A stretch of 64,000 nucleotides of DNA from an uncultured Sphingomonadaceae bacterium (GCA_937996655.1 CALKUK010000011.1:186001-250000), one strand, 5' to 3'; positions 36,233-45,438 are shown, counted from the first letter of the stretch. Numbers and translations are program-made. The notes: generated by a model not told the origin, from the sequence alone.

Positions 36233-37494
36233 GCAACCTTGTCAGCCTCCTTGCGGCAGTGGGCATCGGCCTGCTGATCGGTCTGGAGCGGGGCTGGCGT
36301 CAGCGCGATGAGCATGCGGGCGGGCGTATTGCCGGAATTAGAACCTATGCGCTGCTAGCGCTGGGTGGTGCCTTGTCCGGCCTTTTGGCCCTCAACGTCT
36401 CGGTCTGGTTCGGCCTGATAGGAGTGGCGAGCATGATGCTTGCGCTCTTGCTCGCCCACCGTGCCCGTCTGGCCGAAGCCGATGACAATGTCTCGGCAAC
36501 GGGTGTGGTCGTTAGCATAATGACCGTGCTGCTGGGCTTGGCCATGAGCACCGGTTTCCTCCGCGAAGCCATTGTCGCGGGCGGCATGATGACGTTGATC
36601 CTCGCGATGCGGGAACAACTGCACGGCTGGCTACGCACACTGAGTGCAGAGGATGTCCGTGCCGTCGCCATCTACGGGGCAATCACCCTTGTCGTGTTGC
36701 CGTTGCTGCCCAATACGGCGATCGGCCCCTATGCCGCGCTTAACCCGCGCAACCTCTGGCTCATTGTCGTGTTCGTCACGGGCCTGTCCTTTGCAGGCTA
36801 TTGGGCCGCCAAAAGGGTCGGCGATGCCAAAGGCACGATCATCGCTGCTGCCATTGGTGCCACCTATTCCTCAACGGCCGTGACAGCAGAACTCTCCCGC
36901 CGGTTACGCAGCGGGCAGGAAGACCCGCTGCCGCTGCGGGCCGGGATTGCGGCAGCGACGGCGCTGATGCCCATTCGAGTATCGATCCTCGTTGCCGTCC
37001 TCCTCCCCAATCTCCTGCTGTCTTTTCTTGCGATGATGGGACCCGCTATTGCCGTCGCATTGCTCTTTGCGCTGCTGCTTTACGTTCGGGCACGCGGCAG
37101 TTCCGGCAAGGGGATGGCCGTGCGCCGCAACCCGTTTGACCTTTGGCCTGCCATCGGTTTTGCCGTGCTGGTCGGTGCCATCATCCTTCTGTCGCGCTGG
37201 ACCATTGATCAATTTGGCGGACGCGGGGTCAGCATCCTGATCGGTTTGACCGGGCTTTATGATGTCGACGCCGCCATCGTCACGGTCAGCCATGTGCCAA
37301 AGGGGCTGCTCGACGCGACGACCCAATCTGCGCTGCTCGCGCTTCCGGTGCTCGTCAACTCTGTTTTAAAGGCGACCCTCGTGCCGGTGTTGGGTGGCTT
37401 TAGAGCGGGGGTGCGCGCTGCCATTCCTCTGATCGCCAGCGCGATCCTGATGGCGATTGGTATTGCGATCGCCAATGGGTTCCACTTCGCCTGA
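36229..37494 (+). CDS. MgtC/SapB and DUF4010 membrane protein
   Basis: The 421-residue protein starts with an MgtC/SapB domain (GIGLLIGLERGWRQRD near residue 11) and continues with a DUF4010 domain of many helices, ending near residue 421. The family has been linked to magnesium homeostasis, but this larger type is not characterised. The start is a TTG at 36229 that overlaps the proS TGA (TTGA), so translation is probably coupled. A start further upstream would lie in proS. Confidence 0.85.
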   Translation: MSNLVSLLAAVGIGLLIGLERGWRQRDEHAGGRIAGIRTYALLALGGALSGLLALNVSVWFGLIGVASMMLALLLAHRARLAEADDNVSATGVVVSIMTVLLGLAMSTGFLREAIVAGGMMTLILAMREQLHGWLRTLSAEDVRAVAIYGAITLVVLPLLPNTAIGPYAALNPRNLWLIVVFVTGLSFAGYWAAKRVGDAKGTIIAAAIGATYSSTAVTAELSRRLRSGQEDPLPLRAGIAAATALMPIRVSILVAVLLPNLLLSFLAMMGPAIAVALLFALLLYVRARGSSGKGMAVRRNPFDLWPAIGFAVLVGAIILLSRWTIDQFGGRGVSILIGLTGLYDVDAAIVTVSHVPKGLLDATTQSALLALPVLVNSVLKATLVPVLGGFRAGVRAAIPLIASAILMAIGIAIANGFHFA

Positions 37495-37589
37495 CCGGAC
37501 GTAAACGGGGTGGCGGATGGGGCCGTCACGCTCTAGACAGGTTGCAATGATGGCGGGCCAGCGGTCCGTTTCCGGGGGGAGTTTCTTTG

Positions 37590-38831
37590 ATGCAGCGTAT
37601 TCTGATCGGGCTGGCCGGTATGGCCCTGATCCTGCTGATTGCCTTTGCCTTTTCGTCGAACCGTAAGGCGATCCGCCTGCGGGTCGTTAGCGCAGCTTTC
37701 GCGTTGCAGGCGGCGATTGCGGTTCTCGTGCTCTATGTGGATGCAGGCAAGGCGGCGATCCAGGCGATGTCGCATGGGGTCAGCAATTTGCTCGGCTATG
37801 CGCAGGCGGGCATCGACTTCCTGTTCGGAAATCTCGCAAAGCCGGAACTGGGCGGATATTCCTTTGCTATCGCTGCGCTGCCTGTCATCATCTTCTTCGC
37901 GAGCCTTGTGTCGATCCTTTATTACCTCGGCATCATGCAATTCGTCGTGAAATGGCTCGGTGGCGGCATTCAGAAGATTACCGGCATCAGCAAGGTGGAA
38001 TCGCTGGGTGCTGCGGCCAACATCTTTGTCGGGCAAAGCGAAGCGCCGCTGGTGATCCGCCCCTATCTTTCGGCGATGACGCCTGCACAGCTTTTCACGA
38101 TCATGACGGTCGGCATGGCAGGTGTCGCAGGCACGATCCTTGCCGCCTATGCCTCAATGCTTGGGCCACAGCTTTTACCCTATCTGCTCGCCGCCAGCTT
38201 CATGTCCGCACCGGGCGGCATCCTGATGGCCAAAATCATGCAGCCGGATGACCCTGCCGATGCGGGCAAGGAACCGATTGTGGAAGGCCCGATCCGCTTC
38301 GGCGATGAACAGCCGGCCAACATCATCATGGCGGCGGCAGAAGGTGCGCAAACGGGCGTACGCCTGGCTGTGGCCGTTGGGGCGATGGTGCTCGCGTTCG
38401 TGGCCTTGGTCGCGCTGGCCAATGGCTTGCTCGCGGGCGTCGGAGCCTGGGTCGGCTATCCTGATCTGAGCTTCCAGAAGATCGTCGGCACCGTCTTCGC
38501 GCCGGTCATGTACATGCTCAACGTGCCCGCAAACGATGCGATGACGGCCGGCGGCCTGTTCGGCACGAAGCTGGTGCTCAATGAATTCGTGGCCTTCACT
38601 CAGCTTGGCCCGTTGAAGGCAACGCTGGCGCCCGCAACAGTCGCGATTGTCACTTTTGCGCTGTGCGGTTTTGCCAATTTCAGCTCGATCGCGATCCAGA
38701 TGGCAGTGACAGGCGGATTGGCCCCCAACCAGCGCGCTGTGATCGCACGGCTCGGGCTGAAGGCGCTGCTGGCGGGGAGCCTTGCTAACCTGATGAGCGC
38801 GGCATTGGCCGGGCTGCTCGTTACTGGATAA
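37590..38831 (+). CDS. Concentrative nucleoside transporter (NupC/CNT family)
   Basis: The 413-residue membrane protein follows the CNT pattern: an N-terminal segment of about three helices, the gate region SLVSILYYLGIMQFVVKWLG, the motif NIFVGQSEAPLVIRPYL (about residues 147-163) that binds nucleoside and Na+ in the family, and a C-terminal nucleoside-recognition domain with LNEFVAFTQLGPL. It likely imports nucleosides with Na+ or H+. A GGGGGGAG lies about 10 bases before the ATG at 37590. Confidence 0.93.
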   Translation: MQRILIGLAGMALILLIAFAFSSNRKAIRLRVVSAAFALQAAIAVLVLYVDAGKAAIQAMSHGVSNLLGYAQAGIDFLFGNLAKPELGGYSFAIAALPVIIFFASLVSILYYLGIMQFVVKWLGGGIQKITGISKVESLGAAANIFVGQSEAPLVIRPYLSAMTPAQLFTIMTVGMAGVAGTILAAYASMLGPQLLPYLLAASFMSAPGGILMAKIMQPDDPADAGKEPIVEGPIRFGDEQPANIIMAAAEGAQTGVRLAVAVGAMVLAFVALVALANGLLAGVGAWVGYPDLSFQKIVGTVFAPVMYMLNVPANDAMTAGGLFGTKLVLNEFVAFTQLGPLKATLAPATVAIVTFALCGFANFSSIAIQMAVTGGLAPNQRAVIARLGLKALLAGSLANLMSAALAGLLVTG

Positions 38832-38838
38832 AGATCTA

Positions 38839-38913
38839 TGCCGTCATGCCAGCGCAGGCTGGCATCTCGTGCATCCGACCGTTGAGACCCCAGCCTATGC
38901 TGGGGTGACGGCA
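38839..38913. repeat. Imperfect inverted repeat between convergent genes
   Basis: The arms at 38839-38868 and 38884-38913 are reverse complements over about 24 of 30 positions, with AGGCTGG and CCAGCCT near their centres. The element fills the gap between the nucleoside transporter and the phosphatase, which converge. It belongs to a common class of 'CCAGC...GCTGG' intergenic repeats in alphaproteobacteria and could serve as a terminator for both genes, though no T-run is present. Confidence 0.75.
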
Positions 38914-38928
38914 ATGCTTTAGCGAAGC

Positions 38929-39690
38929 CTAAGTCGACAGATACCAGCGGTCGGCGCCTTCCAGCCCGATCGCCGTCAACCGGCCAGATGCATAGGCGCC
39001 GGTGTCGATCCCGATGCGGTTGGGGCGCTCTTCCACCTCGTCACGGATCGTATGGCCGTGCACCACGACAGCTCCGAAATCTGCCGTAGAGTCGATAAAG
39101 TCAGCGCGGATCCAACGCAGGTCCTTCTCATCCTGATCGTTAAGCGCAATGCCTGGGCGGACGCCTGCATGGGTAAAGAAATAGTCGCCCAGCCGATAGG
39201 CAGGGCGGAAGCCGCGCAGAAAATCGATATGGGCCTTGGGCACGACGCGCATTGCGGCGTCGACGACATCGCCCAGATCCCAGCTGTCATAGTCTTCTGC
39301 CGCGATGCCATAGCTCATCAACGTTTCGCGCCCGCCACCGCGGTGGAAAATGGACGCGGTCGGCCGATCCCCGTCCCACACGCGGAGCAGAAGCTCCTCA
39401 TGATTGCCCATGATGAAGACCGTGTCAGGCCGAGATTGGGAAAGCGCCATGGCGTGTTCGATCACTTGGCGGGAACCCGGGCCACGATCTGCCAAATCGC
39501 CGAGAAAGATGATCTGCGCATCGGCGTTTCCGCGTGCCGCATCATCCGCGAGGATTTTGATGAGCAATTGGTCCAGCAAATCGTCACGCCCATGAATGTC
39601 GCCAATCGCATAGACGCGCTTGCCTGCCGGAATGCTGGCAGGCTTTGGGGCAGGGTTTTCCTTGCGGGCAAAGAGGCGTTTCAGAACCAT
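38929..39690 (-). CDS. PPP-family serine/threonine phosphatase or diadenosine tetraphosphatase-like hydrolase
   Basis: The 253-residue metallophosphoesterase has the three metal motifs GDIHGRDDL (about residue 31), GDLADRGPGS (about 66) and MGNHEEL (about 96), plus later His residues in FTHAGV and VVHGHT. This is the pattern of bacterial PrpA/ApaH-like enzymes, which act on phosphoproteins or dinucleoside polyphosphates; sequence alone does not decide which. It is the first gene of its strand block here. Confidence 0.9.
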   Translation of the reverse strand: MVLKRLFARKENPAPKPASIPAGKRVYAIGDIHGRDDLLDQLLIKILADDAARGNADAQIIFLGDLADRGPGSRQVIEHAMALSQSRPDTVFIMGNHEELLLRVWDGDRPTASIFHRGGGRETLMSYGIAAEDYDSWDLGDVVDAAMRVVPKAHIDFLRGFRPAYRLGDYFFTHAGVRPGIALNDQDEKDLRWIRADFIDSTADFGAVVVHGHTIRDEVEERPNRIGIDTGAYASGRLTAIGLEGADRWYLST

Positions 39691-39733
39691 AGCTCGAGCG
39701 CGGTATAGCCGCTCCAGCCCGGATTGCCAGATG

Positions 39734-40090
39734 TCAGGCGGGTTCGCGGTCCATCAGTTCGGCAATGTCGATGTCCAGCCGTTCGATAAGATTGCGCATG
39801 CGGGGCCAGATTTTGGTCAGGAAGATATCGCGTTCCTGCACCTTCAGCGCACCGACGGCACCCGGCGCGACAAACATGCCGACGCCGCGTTTAACAAGGA
39901 CATGGCCATCGTCCTGGAGCGTCTGATAGGCCTTAGCGACAGTCAGCGGGTTGGTACCGGTCTGCGCAGCAAAGGCGCGGACAGACGGCAACTGATCGCC
40001 TTCGCCATACTTGCCCTCGATGATTTCGATGGCGAGCATCCCCCGCAAACGGAGGTAAACAGGGATTTCGTCGAAACTGGCTGCTGTCAT
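39734..40090 (-). CDS. GntR-family regulator, short YtrA-like type
   Basis: The 118-residue protein has an N-terminal winged-helix domain (VYLRLRGMLAIEIIEGKYGEGDQLPS, recognition helix NPLTVAKAYQTLQ) and only a short helical tail, the YtrA subgroup layout. Such regulators commonly sit next to an ABC transporter that they control; none is found here. It is 44 bases from the phosphatase gene and 48 from the nitroreductase gene. Confidence 0.92.
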   Translation of the reverse strand: MTAASFDEIPVYLRLRGMLAIEIIEGKYGEGDQLPSVRAFAAQTGTNPLTVAKAYQTLQDDGHVLVKRGVGMFVAPGAVGALKVQERDIFLTKIWPRMRNLIERLDIDIAELMDREPA

Positions 40091-40137
40091 GCCAGCTTAA
40101 TACAGCAAGGCACCGCGCGAGTCACGCGCAAAATGGG

Positions 40138-40713
40138 TTAACCCTGCCACTGGCTGATGACGTCAGCCGGCACAGGGCGGGGCCGTTCGTCCAGATCGCG
40201 GCTGGGCGAGCCGATGAAGATAAACCCGGCGATGCGCTCTTCAGCGCCTCCAAAGGCGTCGCGCACCTGATCCGAATAGGTCGGCCATCCGGTGAGCCAG
40301 CCGCCGACAAAGCCTTGGGCATGGACGGCATTGAGCAATTGCATACAGGCCGCACCAACCGACAATTCCTGCTCCCAAAGCGGGATCTTGCTCGCCTTGG
40401 GGCTGGACAGAGCGACGACGAGGGTTGGGGCCTGATGGGCAAACTGCTCCATGGCTTCCAGCTCCAGCCGACCTGCATCGGGCTTTTCGCTGCGATAGGC
40501 CTCGACAAGAAGCGCGGCCAAGCGGTCCCTTTGATCCGCCCCGACAATCACAAAGCGCCAGGGCGCCAGCTTGCCATGGTCGGGCACGCGTGTTGCGGCG
40601 GCAAGGATGGCCTCCATTTGCGCTGTGTCCGGTCCGGGCGCGACCATATCGCGCGGCTTGCCCGACCGGCGGGAGAGGAGGAGGTTGAGCGGGGAGGAGG
40701 TGTCATTGAACAT
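40138..40713 (-). CDS. Nitroreductase family protein (YdjA-like)
   Basis: The 191-residue FMN-dependent protein has the nitroreductase pattern: LLLSRRSGKPRDM at the N-terminus, RVPDHGKLAPWRFVIV, and VGGWLTGWPTYSDQVRDAFG near the C-terminus. It is close to the minimal YdjA type, whose natural substrate is unknown. The ATG at 40713 is chosen over a start at 40749, which would add 12 residues rich in Pro. Confidence 0.9.
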   Translation of the reverse strand: MFNDTSSPLNLLLSRRSGKPRDMVAPGPDTAQMEAILAAATRVPDHGKLAPWRFVIVGADQRDRLAALLVEAYRSEKPDAGRLELEAMEQFAHQAPTLVVALSSPKASKIPLWEQELSVGAACMQLLNAVHAQGFVGGWLTGWPTYSDQVRDAFGGAEERIAGFIFIGSPSRDLDERPRPVPADVISQWQG

Positions 40714-40781
40714 AAGAGTGCCGCTATCAGGCGGGGGCGGGAGGGGCAAGCGAGGCTTCCCCCTCCAAACGCCTCATCCCA

Positions 40782-40882
40782 CCGTTTGCCCTGAGCTTGT
40801 CGAAGGGCTGTCCTTCTTTCGTCTTCGGTGAACAGCAACTGCGGTCGTTGACCTCCGGTCGCCTTCGGCTCGACAAGCTCAA
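40782..40882. repeat. Inverted repeat, TGAGCTTGTCGA family, copy 2
   Basis: The left arm CCGTTTGCCCTGAGCTTGTC begins at 40783; the right arm (about 40863-40882) carries CTCGACAAGCTCAAG. The first 40 bases match the copy at 527-566 with few changes. It fills the gap between the nitroreductase and the holin-like gene, which otherwise shows nothing. Confidence 0.75.
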
Positions 40883-40910
40883 GACCTTGGGTGGTCGAAG
40901 CGGGTGGTGA

Positions 40911-41324
40911 TTACTGATCCGTCCCCTTAGTCTTCCCCCACTGCCGCGCGACGGTGTAGCCGAGATAGCCTGTGCCGAAGAGCGTCCAGAGCGGCTCCGG
41001 GATGCCGCCGAGATAAGCGTTCATGCCAGCGGCGATGTTCTTTGCCATTTCGGGTTGCGTGGCGGCGATGAGGCCCATGGGGATGGCCCAGAGGATGATG
41101 GCGTACATGACATAGAGAAAGCTTGGCCGCGCGCGGCTGGTCCAGGGATCGGTAGAGCCAGCTTCGGCGATGATGGCCGACATCTGGACGCGGACGGCCT
41201 CAAGTTCCTGTGATCCTTGCAGTTTGAGCAGCTCCAGCTTCGCCGCATCGCGGGCGCGGGGGTCTGGGATGATCTTGTCGATCAGCTTGGAAAGGGGCGC
41301 AATCAGCCCGTCGAGAAGGGACAT
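40911..41324 (-). CDS. Holin of the GTA 3TM type, orphan
   Basis: The 137-residue protein has a charged N-terminal half (LDGLIAPLSKLIDKIIPDPRARDAAKLELLKLQ) followed by DPWTSRARPSFLYVMYAI and hydrophobic helices near residues 65-90 and 105-125. This is the layout of 'holin of 3TMs, for gene-transfer release'. The ATG at 41324 has CGGAG upstream. No capsid, tail, terminase or endolysin gene lies near it. Its role as a holin is inferred from the family, not tested. Confidence 0.78.
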   Translation of the reverse strand: MSLLDGLIAPLSKLIDKIIPDPRARDAAKLELLKLQGSQELEAVRVQMSAIIAEAGSTDPWTSRARPSFLYVMYAIILWAIPMGLIAATQPEMAKNIAAGMNAYLGGIPEPLWTLFGTGYLGYTVARQWGKTKGTDQ

Positions 41325-41405
41325 GGCAACGACTCCGAATCTGGGGGAAGGATTCGAATATAACCAAATAGGTTCATGTAGGAAAGGTAATTTTATCCCT
41401 TTCGG

Positions 41406-43154
41406 CTATGTTCTTGTTTTCTCGCTCGCAATCCAGCGGTCAATCGCCTGTTCCAGCACATCGAGCGGCACCGCGCCTTGCGCCAGCACGGCATCGTGGA
41501 AGCGGCGCAGGTCGAATTTTGGCCCAAGCGCGGCGGTCGCCTTGGCGCGGAGTTCGCGCAGCTTGATCTCGCCGATCTTGTAGCCGAGCGCCTGTCCGGG
41601 CCAGGAAATGTAGCGGTTGACCTCCGCCTCGATATTCGCGGCGGAAAGCGCGCTGTTGTCGGTCATGAACTTGATGGCCTGCGCCTTGGTCCAGCCCTTG
41701 GCATGCATGCCGGTGTCGACGACCAGACGGCAGGCGCGCCACATTTCATACGACAGTCGGCCCATCATTTTTTCGGGGGTGTCGTATAGGCCCATTTCTT
41801 CGCCCAGATATTCGGAATACAGCCCCCAGCCTTCGCCATAGGCTGTGAACCATGCGGCATGCTTGCGGAAATCGGGCATGTCGATTTCCTGCTGCAAAGC
41901 GCCCTGCAAGTGGTGGCCGGGCACCGCTTCATGCGCGGTCAGGGCGGGCAGCTCATATAGCGGCCGCTGGTCAAGCTTGGATGTGTTGACGAAATAATTG
42001 CCTGCGATGCCAGATGCGAGCGAACCGGGGCTGTAATAGGCGGTCGTCGTCGTTTCCGCCATTTCCTTGGGGATCGCCTTCAACCCGTAGGTGAGACGCG
42101 GCAGCTTTCCGAAATATTGCGGCAGCTTGCCGTCGATCAGCTTGGCCTGCCGCGCGGCGGCCTGCATCAGCTCTTCGGGGGTTTTCGCATAATAGGTTGG
42201 GTCGCTGCGTAGTTTTGCGATGAAGCTCTGCCGGTCAGGATAGCCGGCCTGTTTGGCCACTGCATCCATGCGGACAAGAATGCGCGCGACTTCGCTCAAG
42301 CCAATGTCATGGATCTGCGCGGGCGTCAGCTCGGTCGTCGTGTGGGATCGGGCCTGAAAGGCGTAAAACTCTTTGCCGCCCGGCTGGTTCGAAACGCCGA
42401 CTTTGGCGGCGCATTTTGGCTTGTAGTCCTTCACATAAAAATCCGCGAACAGGCGGTATCCGGGTGCTAGGACATCGTTGATGAGGCGCAGCCCTTCTGC
42501 CTTCATCGCCGCCCAATCGGCTTCGGTTACATCATTTGGTTTCGTGCGGGTGAAAGGTTCATAAAAGCGGGTGTCCTCCGCCTTGCCTTCAATGGCACCG
42601 GTGATCGTCGTCTCAAACCCGTTCATCGCCTCGCAGGGCTGGACATAGCCTTTCTTGATCGCCTCCCGCGTGATCGAGATGATGTCCGCGTTCATCTTCG
42701 GAAACTGGGCAAGCCGGGCCAAATAGCTGTGATAATCTGCGCCGGTGTAAAGTGGGACGTAAGATCCGAGATCGGCAAAGCCCTGATGCGGGCTGGAATA
42801 GGTGGTGAACAACATCAGCCGTTGGCCAAAGCGGTTGCCCTCAATCTGTTCACTCAGGATGCGGGCAAGGACGCCTTTGTTCGCGCGGTCACCATCGCTC
42901 AGTCCGGCATCGGGGATTGCCTTCAGCCGGTTGAGGAGCGCCTGCGCTTCAGCGGCGGAGGTGTCGCGCGCGGCAAGGCTATAATCCGGCATCTTGTCGT
43001 CATAGTCATGCAGGCCAAGCGAAGAGGCCGTCGTGGGGTTTTCCTTCAGGAACCAGGCCCAATGATCCGCGATCACAGCCTTCAAATCGTCCGAAGGGGT
43101 GGCCAGTGCCGGGCTTGAAACAGACAGCAACAGGGCCAGGGCAAATTTCCGCAT
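41406..43154 (-). CDS. DUF885 metallopeptidase-like exported protein
   Basis: The 582-residue protein has a signal peptide (residues 1 to about 19) and a DUF885 domain. The signature HEAVPGHH begins at His408, an inserted form of the HExxH metal-binding motif; AYGEGWGLYSEYLG follows. Members are treated as zinc carboxypeptidase-like enzymes, although few are studied. The ATG at 43154 follows GAGGAG by about 6 bases; a longer start at 43202 would bury the signal peptide. Confidence 0.9.
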   Translation of the reverse strand: MRKFALALLLSVSSPALATPSDDLKAVIADHWAWFLKENPTTASSLGLHDYDDKMPDYSLAARDTSAAEAQALLNRLKAIPDAGLSDGDRANKGVLARILSEQIEGNRFGQRLMLFTTYSSPHQGFADLGSYVPLYTGADYHSYLARLAQFPKMNADIISITREAIKKGYVQPCEAMNGFETTITGAIEGKAEDTRFYEPFTRTKPNDVTEADWAAMKAEGLRLINDVLAPGYRLFADFYVKDYKPKCAAKVGVSNQPGGKEFYAFQARSHTTTELTPAQIHDIGLSEVARILVRMDAVAKQAGYPDRQSFIAKLRSDPTYYAKTPEELMQAAARQAKLIDGKLPQYFGKLPRLTYGLKAIPKEMAETTTTAYYSPGSLASGIAGNYFVNTSKLDQRPLYELPALTAHEAVPGHHLQGALQQEIDMPDFRKHAAWFTAYGEGWGLYSEYLGEEMGLYDTPEKMMGRLSYEMWRACRLVVDTGMHAKGWTKAQAIKFMTDNSALSAANIEAEVNRYISWPGQALGYKIGEIKLRELRAKATAALGPKFDLRRFHDAVLAQGAVPLDVLEQAIDRWIASEKTRT

Positions 43155-43267
43155 GATGTTCTCCTCTGTTTCCAGCTTCGTCCAAAGCGCGCTTGCTTGC
43201 AATGCCCTGCCTGTCCCCTTTAAACGGCAAATAAGAGACCATTTTGGTGTGTTAGGAGCTTGCGCTG

Positions 43268-45415
43268 ATGCGGCGTATATCGATGATGATGATGTCTATG
43301 CTTGCAACCGCAGCCAGTGCGGGCCCGGTTCCCGGCCAGCCCAAGCCCGATTATCCCCACACCCGCAGCGACAGCATCGTCGAAACGCAGTTTGGCGAAG
43401 ACGTGGCGGATCCTTATCGCTGGCTGGAAAACGACGTGCGCGCCGACCCCGAAGTGCGCACTTGGGTGGACCAGCAGAATAAGTTGACGGCGGCCTATCT
43501 CGATACACTTCCCGGCCGCGATATCTTCGCCGGTCGCCTGAAAGAGCTGTTCAACTTCCAGCGCATGGGTACCCCGCGCAAAGCAGGGGAGAGCTATTTC
43601 TTCACGCGCAATGATGGGCTGCAGAATCAGTCGGTTCTGATGGTTCAGCATGGGGCGGATGGAACAGCCAAGCTGCTTCTTGATCCCAATAGCTGGGCCA
43701 AGGATGGGGCGACTGCGCTCGCTGAATGGCAGCCGTCGCCCAACGGACGGTTTTTGGCCTATGCCGTGCAGGATGGCGGAACCGACTGGCGCACGCTGCG
43801 TGTCATCGATGCGGAAACGGGCGCCGCGCTTGAAGATGATATCAAATGGGTCAAATTCTCCAACATTGCCTGGACGAAGGACAATGGCGGCTTTTTCTAT
43901 TCGCGCTTTGCAGAGCCGCAAAAGGGCGCGGCCTTCCAGTCGCTGAACACCAACCAGCAGGTCTGGTACCATAAGATCGGGACGAAACAGGCTGAGGACC
44001 GGTTGATCTATCAGACGCCGGATCGGCCCTTGTTGGGCCATTCAGCCGAAGTCACCGACGACGGGCGCTACATCCTGATCACCTCGTCGGGCGGCACGGA
44101 TGAGCGCTATGAGCTGACGGTTGGGAAGTTGGATGCCAAGCACGGTCTTGGCAAGGCCGTGAAGTTCAAGACGCTGGTCGGCGGGCTGGATTTTGAATGG
44201 CAGCTAGCAGGCTCGGTTGGCCCGAATTTCTATTTCCGTACAAACCGCGCCGCTCCGCGCGGGCAGATCGTGACGCTAAATGTGGAACAGCCGCGCCGCG
44301 CCCCGACAACCATCATCGGCCAGACAGAAGACGCCATGGTTGGCGCCTCGCTTGTCGGCAACCGGCTGATCGTCGCCTATCTGGGTGACGCCCGGTCTGA
44401 GGCGGAATTGCGTGAACTTGACGGGAGCCTGGTGTCGGTTATTCCGCTGCCGTCCATTGGCTCAGCTGCCGGTTTTGGAGGCTCCGGCGGCGACCCGGAG
44501 ACGTTCTACACCTTCTCGAGCTTTGCGGTGCCGCCTTCTGTCTATCGCTTCAACACGGCAACCGGGAAGGCGGAATTGTTCTTCCAGCCCAAGGTCGCGT
44601 TTGATCCTGCGGATTATGTCACCGATCAGGTCTTCTACACGTCAAAGGATGGCACCCGCATTCCGATGTATGTTGTAAAGCGCAAGGATACGTCGGCCGC
44701 CGCGCCGACGATCCTTTATGGCTATGGCGGGTTCAACATCTCACAAACGCCAAGCTTCAACCCGACACGTCTGGCTTGGCTGGAACAGGGCGGCGTGCTG
44801 GCCGTCGCCAATCTGCGCGGCGGCGGGGAATATGGTAAGGAGTGGCACGATGCCGGTCGCCTGACCCGGAAGCAGAATGTGTTCGATGATTTCATCGCGG
44901 CGGGGGACTATCTGATCGCCAACAACATTTCAGCCAAGGGCAAGCTGGCGGTTGAAGGCCGCTCCAATGGCGGGCTGCTCGTTGGCGCCGTCGTTAACCA
45001 GCGGCCCGATCTTTTCGCCGCCGCCATCCCTGCCGTGGGCGTCATGGACATGCTGCGCTTCAACCGCTTCACCGCTGGCCGCTATTGGGTCGATGATTAT
45101 GGAGATCCGGGCAAAGAGGCGGATTTCAAGGTGCTGCGGGCTTATTCGCCCTATCACAACATTACGCCCGGCAAAGATTATCCCGCCATCCTCGTGACCA
45201 CGGCGGACACCGATGATCGCGTCGTGCCCGGTCATAGTTTCAAGTACACGGCCAAGTTGCAGGCATCGGATATCGGCACCAAACCGCACCTCATCCGCAT
45301 TGAAACACGGGCAGGGCATGGTTCTGGCAAGCCCACGGACAAGATTATTTCTGAAACAGCAGACCTATGGTCGTTCGTCGCCAAATGGACCGGGCTGGAG
45401 GTTCGCCCGCGCTAA
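43268..45415 (+). CDS. Prolyl oligopeptidase family serine peptidase (S9A)
   Basis: The 715-residue protein starts with a short signal peptide (MRRISMMMMSMLATAASAG), then the beta-propeller domain from PDYPHTRSD, and a C-terminal alpha/beta-hydrolase domain. The nucleophile Ser566 is in EGRSNGGLL, the acid in TADTDDRVVPGHSFKY, and the His in AGHGSGKPTDK. It cleaves peptides after proline in the family. It is divergent from the DUF885 gene across 113 bases. Confidence 0.95.
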   Translation: MRRISMMMMSMLATAASAGPVPGQPKPDYPHTRSDSIVETQFGEDVADPYRWLENDVRADPEVRTWVDQQNKLTAAYLDTLPGRDIFAGRLKELFNFQRMGTPRKAGESYFFTRNDGLQNQSVLMVQHGADGTAKLLLDPNSWAKDGATALAEWQPSPNGRFLAYAVQDGGTDWRTLRVIDAETGAALEDDIKWVKFSNIAWTKDNGGFFYSRFAEPQKGAAFQSLNTNQQVWYHKIGTKQAEDRLIYQTPDRPLLGHSAEVTDDGRYILITSSGGTDERYELTVGKLDAKHGLGKAVKFKTLVGGLDFEWQLAGSVGPNFYFRTNRAAPRGQIVTLNVEQPRRAPTTIIGQTEDAMVGASLVGNRLIVAYLGDARSEAELRELDGSLVSVIPLPSIGSAAGFGGSGGDPETFYTFSSFAVPPSVYRFNTATGKAELFFQPKVAFDPADYVTDQVFYTSKDGTRIPMYVVKRKDTSAAAPTILYGYGGFNISQTPSFNPTRLAWLEQGGVLAVANLRGGGEYGKEWHDAGRLTRKQNVFDDFIAAGDYLIANNISAKGKLAVEGRSNGGLLVGAVVNQRPDLFAAAIPAVGVMDMLRFNRFTAGRYWVDDYGDPGKEADFKVLRAYSPYHNITPGKDYPAILVTTADTDDRVVPGHSFKYTAKLQASDIGTKPHLIRIETRAGHGSGKPTDKIISETADLWSFVAKWTGLEVRPR

Positions 45416-45438
45416 CCGCCTCTGTGTCCGCCGGAAAA

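Noticed and set aside
40138..43154. Possible remnant prophage around the holin-like gene
   Set aside because: Neighbouring genes are a nitroreductase and a DUF885 peptidase with normal composition; no integrase, att site or other phage gene was found.
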